Source: Ruminococcaceae bacterium UBA3753 (GTDB taxonomy: Bacteria > Bacillota > Clostridia > Oscillospirales > Acutalibacteraceae). From it: DNA of 53,903 bases. Shown here one piece after another: positions 17,111 through 26,080 of the stretch. The translations under genes were made by a program, and so were the position numbers. Each line of letters begins with the position of its first letter. Position 1 is the stretch's first letter. The stretch lies in assembly GCA_002372375.1 (NCBI GenBank), contig DFGJ01000029.1:61278-115180 (forward strand), given 5' to 3'. Below the pieces are notes generated by a model. It did no database searches. It worked only from the letters and a program-made list of their open reading frames with translations, and was not told the origin of the DNA.

Positions 17111-18226
17111 AAAAGGGATGGGTTTGGTCCTAGTTTTAGTTGAGACTTAATTAAGAGCAACTGCAATATTTGTGAGGAACTTATTTCTAAGGTGGGGTGG
17201 GTTGTTCGGGACGGTGATTCTGGTGGTGGTGATTTTGTTTGGTAGTTTGTGTTGTTTGCATTTTATGTTCTTAGGTGTTTTTTGTACTAGGTCTTGTATG
17301 GCTGATACTAAGTAGGTAATTTGAGGATGGTTTGTGCTATAATTACCTGTTTCTGAGTTGATGTATCGAGTATGTTATGCGGGCTTGAGTGTTTTGATAA
17401 AGTTTTGCTCTAAAACTTTTAAGGTGTTGGGCATGTTTTTGTGTTGAGTTTTAGTCGTATATTTAGAGTGTGCAGATGTTTGGCATATGTACTTTTTGAT
17501 TGTGTTTGTGTACGTTAAGTAATAAAGCTTAAGAGTTTTCTATTTCGTTATTTAGTTTCTTTGGAAAGTGTTATGCCCTTGCAGTGATTGGATATACGCG
17601 TGTTGAAATGTAAGATGCTAAATTGAAGAGAAGTGCTTCTCAGATTTGGGCGGATAAAGAAGTTAAAAGTTATAATCAACAGCTTAGTCGTTCTGCTCGC
17701 GGAATGCAGTTTGGCTAACGTATCTATTTTTAGCGCCGTATGTGTTGTGTGCTAATGAAAGTAGACAAGGTTCGCTCACTTTCTTTCTCTGTTATTAGTG
17801 TGTTCCGGACTTACTTTGTTTAAATTTAAGAGCAGGTTTATTTGTGGTATTAATGTTTTGTAATGGTGCAGTTTCCTTAAGTGCTGTTGGTGATGTCTGG
17901 ATTTTTCTGCTTTTTCCAAGTTGTTGTCTTGTCTCGGCACAGTGGTTACGAGAGTTCTTGAAATAAGTTCCGCTCAGATCTTTTGGATAGGGTCATATAC
18001 TAGCAGGGATTTTTGTGTTCGATTTTGATATTTTTTGTGCGGATTAAAAATTATATACTTGAAGCTTTAAATGCTGATTGTTATGTTTTACTATGCTTGT
18101 TCGCTCATTGTTTGAATAATTTTTTATTGGAATTCGCAGTTACATATAGAAAGTCGTCTCTGTGTGTGCTATGATTTCGGGAGATTCGTAAGCGGAAAAA
18201 TTTAATCTGTTTTTTTGGGTCTTATT
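17111..18226. other. ~1.1 kb non-coding, G/T-rich on the plus strand
   Basis: No supported gene in any frame, only short interrupted frames. The plus strand is strikingly rich in G and T. In related genomes secD/secF often follow this block; I cannot recognise residues of them. Confidence 0.45.
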
Positions 18227-19108
18227 ATGCTGAATGAAGATTATGTTATATCAACTGACTCCAGCGCGGATTTTATCCCTGATGACATAAAAAAATTGGG
18301 AATAAAAGTTTCGTATTTGGAACTAACCTTTGATGGTGTGTCGTATTTTAAGGAATCGGATGTAAAACCTGAGAATTTTTACAAAGAAATAGTGAAAGGA
18401 GTTATCCCAAAAACAACTCAGACAACATGTATAAAGTATAAAAATTACTTTGCGTCTATTTTAGACAGTGGTTGTAGTGTTCTGCATATATCTTTTTCAT
18501 CTGGTTTAAGTGGGACTTATGACCAGGCGCTGATTGCCGCCAAAGAATTGAATGCAGAGTATAAGCAAAATAAGGTTTTGGTAGTGGACTCTTTAAGTGC
18601 ATCAGTAGGGCAAGGGCTTTTGGTTTATTATGCATGTATGAAAAAAAAACAAGAAAATCTTAGTCTGGATGATCTTTTTTGCTGGGTAAAGAATGAGAGA
18701 TGCAATATAAATCACTTTTTTACCGTAGACGATCTATTTTACTTAAAGCGTGGTGGAAGAATTAGTAAAACTGCTGCAGTTATGGGCTCTGTTCTTTCAG
18801 TGAAGCCGGTGTTATCGCTGGATGATTATGGTAAAATTAAGGTTGTTTCCAAGGTAAGGGGTTTGAGATCAGCTGTAGATTACATAGTTTCAAATATTAA
18901 ACATCATCTTTCTGCGGACAAGCAATTCGGTAAGGTCGTTGTAGCGCACACGCATAATCTTACTGGAGCTTCGTATTTAAAAGATTCTATAAATAAGAGT
19001 TTAAATACGACAGATGTAATAGTGCGATATATAGGCCCTTCAATTGGAGCGCATCTTGGTGTGGGAACAATTGCTGCAGTCTGTCTGGGTAGGCCACGTT
19101 TTGTGTAG
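18227..19108 (+). CDS. DegV family fatty-acid-binding protein
   Basis: DegV/FakB proteins bind a fatty acid and present it to the FakA kinase for phospholipid synthesis. Motifs: N-terminal ISTDSSADFIP, TTQTTCIKYKNYF, HISFSSGLSGTYDQA with the lipid-head-group serines, VVDSLSASVGQGLLV, LKRGGRISK and the C-terminal IGPSIGAHLGVGTIA. 293 aa with the ATG at 18227; an in-frame TTG lies 12 bases upstream and the ribosome-binding site is weak. No fakA is visible here. The lipid specificity cannot be told. Confidence 0.9.
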   Translation: MLNEDYVISTDSSADFIPDDIKKLGIKVSYLELTFDGVSYFKESDVKPENFYKEIVKGVIPKTTQTTCIKYKNYFASILDSGCSVLHISFSSGLSGTYDQALIAAKELNAEYKQNKVLVVDSLSASVGQGLLVYYACMKKKQENLSLDDLFCWVKNERCNINHFFTVDDLFYLKRGGRISKTAAVMGSVLSVKPVLSLDDYGKIKVVSKVRGLRSAVDYIVSNIKHHLSADKQFGKVVVAHTHNLTGASYLKDSINKSLNTTDVIVRYIGPSIGAHLGVGTIAAVCLGRPRFV

Positions 19109-19664
19109 ACAGTTTAAATACTGTTTTAATTTCTGAACAGGTAGGTTCTTGCTGCCGATTATATCAGTAAGTTGTAGTATGTCATATTTGGCGAAGGTGA
19201 AGGCAGATTTTTTCGACGTAAAGATCTATTTAATTGTAGATATAAAAGCTTTTATTAATAAATAACATTGTTGTAGATGTGTAAAATTATAATAGTAATT
19301 TATTTTAAATAGACGTAGTGCCTATTGTAAAGGAGTACAATAATTGCTATTTAGGTGATGTACACATAATCTTTCACGTGTGTGGTCGCGTGTCTTTTTT
19401 GCTAATCAGTGTTTATTTTTATGCTGCTAATAGTTATTTTTCTGTGTATACGTAAAACACAAGGCATTTGTAGAGTTAAGAATTAAAAAATGGAATTAAT
19501 TTATCTTGCATGTTGACTTTTCTTGTCAGGGGAAGGTACACTGCGTGGAGGTGTACGTAGATGATTCTCTGTAATTTTAATTTTTATGTAGGTCTATCAT
19601 CTTAGCTTTGAAAATTGTTGTTTAATTTGTTCAGTTTATCTTGTTTTAGAGAGTGGGTTTCATT
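19109..19664. other. Non-coding stretch
   Basis: No convincing gene. A GGAGG at 19553 precedes an ATG that opens only 13 codons. Confidence 0.4.
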
Positions 19665-20873
19665 TTGGTTCAAAGCAAATTAATAAAAAATGCGAAAATT
19701 TACACTGCAAATGAAGAATTTGAATTGTTAGATCCCGGTTATATATTTATCAATAAAAGTGGAAAAATAGAATCTGTGGGAACTATGGATGATTTGCATT
19801 TAAATAAATTTAATGAGACTTTTAAAGAAATTGATTTGTCAGGCAAGATTGTTTGCCCTGGGTTTGTTGATGCACATACTCATTTAGGCATATGTGAGTC
19901 TCTACTGACTTTTGAGGGAGACGATTCAAACGAAGTTGGTGACCCGGTTTGCCCTCAATTGCGCGCGATTGATGCTGTAAATCCTCAAGATGTTGCGTTT
20001 AAAGAAGCGGTACGAGCAGGTGTTACTACTGTTTTGGTTTCCCCGGGCAGTGCCAATCCTATTGGCGGAGATATTTTGGCCATGAAAACGTACGGCAAAA
20101 TTATTGATAAGATGGTAATAAAAACAAGAGTTGGAATAAAATTTGCGCTTGGTGAAAATCCTAAAGGTTCGTATAGTGAGAGAGATGAATCACCAATGAC
20201 AAGGATGGCAACTTCCGCTTTAATACGTGAGGCATTATACGAGGCGAAATGGTATTACGAAAGCAAACGAAAGTCCGCTACGGACGATTCAGGTAGTCCA
20301 GACTATAACATAAAAAATGAGTCTATGATCGATCTATTAAGTGGTAAAACAAAAGCCTTTTTTCATGCTCACAGGGCTGATGACATATGTACAGCCGTAA
20401 GAATTGCTAAGGAATTTAGTCTGGACTATGTTCTGGTACATTGTACCCAGGGAGTTGTTTTACAAAATTTTTTGAACGATGAAAAAGCAAATATCTTGCT
20501 AGGCCCTATTTTTGGGGATAAGTGTAAGCCAGAGCTGGATCTACTTAGTAGTAAGACGCCACATGTTCTGACTAAGAATAATGATTTGACAATTTGTATT
20601 ACTACGGATCATCCTGAGACGCCAATTCAATACTTGTTGTTGAGTTGCAAAGTTGCCGTAGAGGAGGGATTGAGTGAAGAAAATGCCTTAAAATCTATAA
20701 CAATTAATCCCGCAAAAGTTTGCGGTATTGATGATAGAGTAGGTTCAATATGTAAAGGGAAAGATGCTGATCTCAATGTGTTTTCTAGAGATCTGTTTAA
20801 GACGATGTGTCTGAAGCCAGATATTGTATTTTGTTCGGGAGAAATAATAGATTTTGGTGAAAAAAATAGATGA
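19665..20873 (+). CDS. Amidohydrolase family protein
   Basis: A metal-dependent hydrolase of the imidazolonepropionase/dihydroorotase-like superfamily. The start gives a beta-sandwich segment VQSKLIKNAKIYT, then CPGFVDAHTHLG with the metal-binding HxH (residues 71 and 73), AVRAGVTTVLVSPG, AFFHAHRADDI (metal His), VLVHCTQG, TTDHPETP (the catalytic Asp) and a C-terminal AVEEGLSEENALKSITINPA / GKDADLNVF that completes the sandwich. 402 aa. Clostridial relatives are annotated only as amidohydrolase, and the substrate is unknown. The TTG at 19665 follows a GAGAGTGGG-like site; GTG 12 bases upstream is the alternative. Confidence 0.88.
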   Translation: MVQSKLIKNAKIYTANEEFELLDPGYIFINKSGKIESVGTMDDLHLNKFNETFKEIDLSGKIVCPGFVDAHTHLGICESLLTFEGDDSNEVGDPVCPQLRAIDAVNPQDVAFKEAVRAGVTTVLVSPGSANPIGGDILAMKTYGKIIDKMVIKTRVGIKFALGENPKGSYSERDESPMTRMATSALIREALYEAKWYYESKRKSATDDSGSPDYNIKNESMIDLLSGKTKAFFHAHRADDICTAVRIAKEFSLDYVLVHCTQGVVLQNFLNDEKANILLGPIFGDKCKPELDLLSSKTPHVLTKNNDLTICITTDHPETPIQYLLLSCKVAVEEGLSEENALKSITINPAKVCGIDDRVGSICKGKDADLNVFSRDLFKTMCLKPDIVFCSGEIIDFGEKNR

Positions 20874-21816
20874 GCAGGTTTTGATTACTTTACAGCAAGA
20901 TACAAGTAAACAAGTCTAATTGCCGACACAACGCAGTTTTTGGGGAAATTTAGTATTATATGTTTGAATGCACGGAAGTGCAGTGGAGAGGGTTCTTCGA
21001 GAATGTCAGGTAACCATTTAAGTACGCTGATTATAATATAAGATGTATGCGATTACGGTAAAGCTGTGATTGCAAAACGCGGGTGTTATATTTAGCACAA
21101 GAAATTTTTAGCGTTGGGTTTTATTTTGTTTTACGGCCGTGATGCATAATAAAATACTTTTTTTACAATAATTAACTTTCTCGCTCACCGATTTTTCGAT
21201 CCCCTTCCCGCCGGAATAAATGCAAAACTTTTCGACAGGATGCTGTCATTCGATTCAGATAGATTTTAGAGTTCTTAAGAATTACAGCATTATGTTTTCT
21301 GACCTTCAGGTGACTGATTCTGTCTTCACCTTATTATTATATATAAAAATAGAATATTATAGCTTTTATTCTCATTTTTAGTGCGGTTTTAAATTAATTC
21401 GTTTTCCTATGGTGTTCTACACTTCTTAAAGTATTTTTTAATGTTTAGTTATTAAAATACTGTTGAATATTCTAGAATTGTCTTGTATTTACTAAATTTA
21501 AAATTGTAAAGAATTAGAATTTACAAAAATAGTGTACAATATTAAAAAACACTCTGTATCTGGAACAGTCGATCTAGCACATGGACTTGGCCCAATTGGA
21601 TTATGTTCTCATTTTATATTCCGGATAATGTTTAAATTTATTCACAACCGTTGTGGAAAGTGTAGCTAACAATTATTAGAAACTATTTAGAATTCAAAAA
21701 TTGACACGTTGAGAAAGTGGACTTCGAATAGCGTTATTTGAACTTCCTCAATTTTTCAATTTATTTTTGATATTTTAGTTATTAAAAAGAATTAAATATC
21801 CTATACATTATTTAAT
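20874..21816. other. ~0.9 kb non-coding region between convergent genes
   Basis: Two small hairpins follow the amidohydrolase gene: TGCAC/GTGCA closed by a GGAA tetraloop (20969-20982) and TTCT/AGAA (20993-21003). A 50-codon open frame on the minus strand near 21168-21326 has no start signal and no recognisable product. Confidence 0.35.
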
Positions 21817-22989
21817 TTAGAGAGATTGTTCTATAAGATTTGCGAGTTCAAAGTCTTTTAAGTCGTTCCCATCTATAACTAGTACTCCCATATTACTTGC
21901 TCTTTTATAGAATTTAGAAAATTTTTTATCTATTTTTGCCAGTGTTACCAATATAACCTTGGAATATTTACCACCGAAAAAAGATGTATACATGCACAGC
22001 TCTTGCAAAGCTACTGATGTTGGCTCTGCTATTTTACATGAAAGAAAACAAGGCCTGTTTTTATAAAAAAATACCACGTCGATCTCGTTTATAACATGTA
22101 CAAAGTCATACAAATTATTTTCCCAATTAATTTTCACGCTTATTCTAACATCACGAAACCTCTGACTCTGTATAAGTTTTATGTAACAATAAAGCTCAAG
22201 CCAGCCACCGAAGTCTGTAAAATACCTCTTGGAAATTTCATTCATAAAGCAAAATGAGACTGTTTCATCACAAATGTCTAAACTATAAATTAAGCCTAAT
22301 TTTTCTGCTTCAACTAAAAAAGATTCATCAGAATACGCCACTTCCAACTTGGTGTCTTTAATCTTTTTTGGTGCCCAAAAGAGATTAACGTTATCAGTTT
22401 GAGGATATCGGTTTTTCCCCGTCTGTAGGTAACAACATAGCTTTTTCCATTCTTCAATTTTTTCAAAAATTAAGTCACAAAAACTTAAAATATTAGAATA
22501 CATATTTAGTGGTGGTATAGGATGTGTGTTTCCGCTAATACTAGCTCCATTCGCTAAAAATAAAGAACTGGCAGTTATAATATTAGGAATTTCTTCATTT
22601 TCAAGCAATTTGCAGCCTTTTATGTTTTCAATTCTATTTTTCCTTAAGTTTAGTTTAAAAATAGGGACAAAATTCTTAGCACAAGCTAAATATGCTCCTA
22701 TCGCGCCGAGCTCACTTGCCCCTGTTATGTTTAAGTAACAACCTGGGTTTCTATGTATAACACTTGAAAAAGTATCAACAGTGCTGCCTAAATCAGCAGA
22801 TTTAAAAACCTCATGCTCAAAAATTAAGTCAGGGTTTTTATATACACATGCTTCTTTTAAATTTTCGATTCTTCGTAACTTATCATCTGAACCATCATAG
22901 ATCAAAACAACTTTACGCGGCCTAAAGGACAAAACGGCAACCAAACTGGAAATTCTGTCCTCATTATAAAGCTCTACTAAACAATTCAC
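21817..22989 (-). CDS. DUF1887/Card1-like CARF-domain nuclease
   Basis: The protein (390 aa) has a CARF-like N-terminal domain, ~1-150, ending its core with CYLNITGASELGAIGAYLA (the NITG/NxTG ligand-loop motif), a middle winged-helix-like part, and a C-terminal PD-(D/E)XK nuclease from ~260: GGWLELYCY (Glu265), NEIDVVFFYKNRP (Asp304) and FLSCKIAEP (Lys319). Card1/Can2 enzymes sense cyclic oligoadenylate through CARF and then cut nucleic acid in type III CRISPR immunity, but DUF1887 proteins also occur away from CRISPR. The residue two before the active-site Lys is Ser (SCK) where Card1 has Glu, so activity is uncertain. The start GTG has a weak AGG. It follows a 40-aa membrane peptide gene by 25 bases. 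Confidence 0.8.
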   Translation of the reverse strand: MNCLVELYNEDRISSLVAVLSFRPRKVVLIYDGSDDKLRRIENLKEACVYKNPDLIFEHEVFKSADLGSTVDTFSSVIHRNPGCYLNITGASELGAIGAYLACAKNFVPIFKLNLRKNRIENIKGCKLLENEEIPNIITASSLFLANGASISGNTHPIPPLNMYSNILSFCDLIFEKIEEWKKLCCYLQTGKNRYPQTDNVNLFWAPKKIKDTKLEVAYSDESFLVEAEKLGLIYSLDICDETVSFCFMNEISKRYFTDFGGWLELYCYIKLIQSQRFRDVRISVKINWENNLYDFVHVINEIDVVFFYKNRPCFLSCKIAEPTSVALQELCMYTSFFGGKYSKVILVTLAKIDKKFSKFYKRASNMGVLVIDGNDLKDFELANLIEQSL

Positions 22990-23014
22990 TAAACAATACC
23001 TGGGAATACATCAA

Positions 23015-23137
23015 TTAAAAAAGGCTGCTGATTATCAATAAAAAACAGGACAGACCCAATACAAAGCTTAAAAACACAAGCCTCTGGGTATCCCCCATTA
23101 GATCCAACACTTCACGAAACTTATGTACCAATTCCAT
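23015..23137 (-). CDS. 40-aa single-span membrane peptide upstream of the CARF nuclease
   Basis: An ATG preceded by AGGGGA at seven-base spacing opens 40 codons. The product has a charged N-terminal helix (MELVHKFREVLDLMGDTQRL) and one membrane segment (VFLSFVLGLSCFLLIISSLF) that ends the protein. It starts ten bases after the end of the ferritin pseudogene and stops 25 bases before the CARF nuclease gene, so the three probably share a transcript. Size and orientation suggest a small toxin- or adaptor-like membrane peptide, but no homology is recognised. Confidence 0.55.
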   Translation of the reverse strand: MELVHKFREVLDLMGDTQRLVFLSFVLGLSCFLLIISSLF

Positions 23138-23147
23138 AAATAATCCC

Positions 23148-23606
23148 CTACATCTGCTTTAAAATCCAATTCTGCCTACCCACGACCTTGATAAGCTCAA
23201 GTTGCTGCTCACCCCAGTACATATCCTCTTCTTCATCTTGATAATATTCTTTTAGCATATCAAACGTAGTGTAGTCCTCCCTGGAGAGCTCAACTAAAGA
23301 CTTAAGCCACGATAAGCCATTTTTCGAAATTTGCAAATCATACTCAAGCCACTCAACAGGATCATAGTAGACTCCTCCCTCCTTTTTACTTTCTAGCTTA
23401 ACCTCCACTCCCAGATCGAGCAACCTATCAACACACTTATCAACGTAGCCCCTTTCCTCACTTGCGTGCTATGCATATTTCTTAGCGAGTTTCACCAACC
23501 CTTGACTGGCAAATATCCTAGACTGGATTGCGTGGCCATCAGCTTGTTGCGCTAAATCTGTTACAATAGTCTGCAACCCTTGAATCAATTTGTGCACACC
23601 TTCCAC
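23148..23606 (-). pseudogene. Ferritin-like (bacterioferritin/Dps class) gene with in-frame TAG
   Basis: From a GTG with GAGG nine bases upstream, the frame reads VEGVHKLIQGLQTIVTDLAQ, QADGHAIQSRIFASQGLVKL, AKKYA, then TAG at codon 46 (23469-23471), then HASEERGYVDKCVDRLLDLG and a normal ferritin second half with LSREDYTTFDMLKEYY and EEEDMYWGEQQLELIKVVG. The stop sits where a Glu is expected (A-E-H pattern, GAG to TAG) and would be one of the ferroxidase-site ligands. Full length would be ~153 aa. Unless the TAG is read through or is a sequencing error, the iron-storage function is lost. An internal start at 23423 would give 91 aa lacking the first helix. Confidence 0.75.
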
Positions 23607-24428
23607 CGAAGTGCACCTCAACAAAAATTACAGTCCGACAACACACGCCCAGTGTATCCAATTATATTTTACATGTCAATAATAGGGTTGACACGTGACA
23701 GTTCACGAAATGGGTAGTTTTGGCAAAATTACATTTCGTGCTGTCCTTGCAAAATGTTTAATTGGCTAAAGCCGAACTCACTTGTATAAAAAATAAACTG
23801 GAGTTTGTAATACGATTAGTGCATTTTCCACATAAAACTTATTACTGCCCAAAAAGTGTAAATTATGGCTAGCGATTTGACCACTTTATTTACAAAAAGC
23901 GAGTCTAACCAATTTCCTCGGTTTTGAAAATGATTATTGAAGCCTATAGTTTGTAATTTTACATGGCAATAATGCTAAAATATCATGATTGCTTATGTAA
24001 GTTTTGCAAAAGCTAACAAAACTTTACCTGTTTTGTTTATAAAATTATTTGAACATAAATTTTGCCCTTTGTTTGTGTCGTTGCACTTTAAACGTTGGTT
24101 AGTTATACTGCGATCGGTTAATGTAACGCTCAAACACTTTTGTCACATTACTTTTTGATTTATGAGTTGTTTACTGTGTCTTTTGTTGTTTTTTGCATTA
24201 CAATAAAATTGCGGGATTTGGTGTCGTTGCGTGGGTGTATGTTGTATAAGACTTGTATTTAGCTCATGACCACTGAGCCGTAATTATACATCAAGGTAAA
24301 ATTAGGTTAAGGTCCGTTTGCTATTTCGTCACTATGATCGCAATTGTTTTTTAGAAAGACTACCAGTTATTTTATCTTATCTGATGAATTTACTTTAGAC
24401 TAGGTTACTTCAAGTATTAGGTTTTAAT
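23607..24428. other. Non-coding region between divergent genes
   Basis: About 820 AT-rich bases separating the ferritin/CARF unit (minus) from the ComEC-like gene (plus). No gene, no CRISPR-type direct repeats and no strong hairpin seen. Confidence 0.45.
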
Positions 24429-25355
24429 ATGAAATTTAACAAAAAACAGAAGTTAATTACTTTAGTTGTAGGTAGTTTGCTGATTGTTGCCGCACTTTTG
24501 ATCAGTGTTTTAGAAAATTTCGGCATGATAAGCTGGCACGATGTTTATAAAAGTGTCGGTATAAAAGAAGTGACGGATGTATCCAACACTTGTGAAATGT
24601 CTGTGCATTTCATAGATGTTGGTAAGGCCGACAGTATTTATGTGAATTGTGAGGACAAGGATGTTTTGATTGATGCAGGTGAACAAGATACATATAACAT
24701 TGTTCTTGAATATTTACAAAAGTTGGGTGTAAAAAAATTAGATCTTGCAATAGCTACACATCCTCATAGTGATCATATAGGTGGGTTCCCAGAAATTCTT
24801 GATGAACTAAAAGTTTCTAAACTTCTTATGCCTAAAATAAAAGACGAATTAGTGCCTACCTCAAGGATATATGAAAAGTTTCTCTTAGCCATAGAAAGAA
24901 ATAAAGTACCAATTAAATTTCCTTATGCTGGTGAAACGGTTAACCTTGGTAACCTAAAGATAGAGGTGATTGCACCCAATGGATTTTATGATAATATAAA
25001 CAATCACTCTATAGTAGCGAAGCTCACATACAAAAATGTCAGTGTTTTGCTCACCGGGGATGCTGAAAAAGAGTCTGAGCGTGATATTTTGAATAAAAAC
25101 TATAATGTAAAGTCTAATGTACTTAAGGTAGGTCATCATGGAAGTAGAACATCTAGTACTAGGGAATTTTTAAAAGCAGTTAACCCGGTATATGCGGTGA
25201 TATGTGTTGGAGAAGATAAATACAATTTGCCCAAAAAAGAAACTATAAATAAATTGAAGGACTGTGGTGCCAGAATTTATCGGACTGATCTTGATGGTAC
25301 GGTGGTTTTAAAAACTGATGGAGAAAAAATAGATTTTATAACGAGCCGGCAGTAA
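24429..25355 (+). CDS. ComEC C-terminal-like MBL-fold hydrolase, membrane anchored
   Basis: One N-terminal membrane helix (LITLVVGSLLIVAALLISVL) is followed by a metallo-beta-lactamase domain of the ComEC/Rec2 C-terminal type: VHFIDVGKADSIYV, VLIDAGEQD, ATHPHSDHIGGF (HxHxDH metal motif), SVLLTGDAEKESE, LKVGHHGSRTS and YNLPKKETI. 308 aa. Stand-alone forms of this domain are common in Firmicutes as secreted or surface nuclease/phosphodiesterase-like enzymes; the substrate is unknown. No competence membrane domain is present, so this is not a DNA-uptake channel by itself. Confidence 0.88.
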   Translation: MKFNKKQKLITLVVGSLLIVAALLISVLENFGMISWHDVYKSVGIKEVTDVSNTCEMSVHFIDVGKADSIYVNCEDKDVLIDAGEQDTYNIVLEYLQKLGVKKLDLAIATHPHSDHIGGFPEILDELKVSKLLMPKIKDELVPTSRIYEKFLLAIERNKVPIKFPYAGETVNLGNLKIEVIAPNGFYDNINNHSIVAKLTYKNVSVLLTGDAEKESERDILNKNYNVKSNVLKVGHHGSRTSSTREFLKAVNPVYAVICVGEDKYNLPKKETINKLKDCGARIYRTDLDGTVVLKTDGEKIDFITSRQ

Positions 25356-26080
25356 GGTATTTATAGTTTGTAGGTGTAGTTAGATTTTAGTTGTATCCAG
25401 TTAGTGTTTATATATTTTCGTGTGCTTTTATTTTTTACTAGATTACAGCTATTGAAAATAAAAAATATATTTTAATAATAATTATTTTTAAATAAAATGA
25501 CAGGATGGAAATAAAATTTGTCCTCGATTTTTGAAATCTTATTTATAGGAAAAGGATAAAGACAGCTTTTTAAAACGAATGTAAAGATTAAAATGTAATA
25601 AATTTGAGAAATAAGAAAGATTTCAAAGTCTAGTTGTAATTTAGTAAGTAAAAAATTGTAGACACAGTTTTTACATAATTCTAATGAAAGTAAATATTGA
25701 TTAAAGGCAAGTACTAGAAAATGAATTAGATTTAACGGAACAAAGGTGTTTAAAATGGTTTTGTCTCTAAATTAGTTTAGTATTAATTTGGTTAAAAGTT
25801 ATTAGTTGTGCAATTTTGAAAAGTCGTCAAAAATAGCAAATAATATGTTGAAATTGCAAGTGTTAAGTTTATTGAAAGCGTTTAATGTTAAGATCAGTGA
25901 TAATTTATTGTTAAATTTTTTTACTTTTTTACACATGTTTTATACGAAAAAAGTGAATCCATTTGTGATGGAGACGGTGGTTTTTTTTAAGATAAGAAAA
26001 CTTTCTTATTGTTTGGTTTAATGTATAATATAGTTACTATATTGATAAGCGATTTTCAATTTTTTTTAAAGAGTTATTAA
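25356..26080. other. Non-coding region with obgE upstream elements
   Basis: AT-rich. Near its end are TATAAT (26024-26029), a perfect 8+8 inverted repeat ATAAGAAA-AC-TTTCTTAT (25992-26009) and a 7+7 repeat AATATAG-TTA-CTATATT (26027-26043) overlapping the -10. A 71-codon open frame in the middle has no ribosome-binding site and no protein-like pattern. Confidence 0.4.
25992..26043 (+). promoter_or_regulatory. obgE: Probable obgE promoter with two inverted repeats
   Basis: The TATAAT at 26024-26029 is well formed and 52 bases from the obgE start, but the -35 is weak. Two dyads frame it: ATAAGAAA/TTTCTTAT at 25992-26009 in the -35 area and AATATAG/CTATATT at 26027-26043 over the -10 and start site. 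Such placement suggests operator sites, but in AT-rich DNA it may be chance. Confidence 0.35.

Noticed and set aside
20874..24428. A CRISPR array near the CARF nuclease
   Set aside because: I looked for regularly spaced direct repeats in both flanking gaps and found none.
25806..26021. A 71-codon plus-strand frame upstream of obgE
   Set aside because: No ribosome-binding site, AT-driven amino acid composition, and it overlaps the obgE promoter elements.
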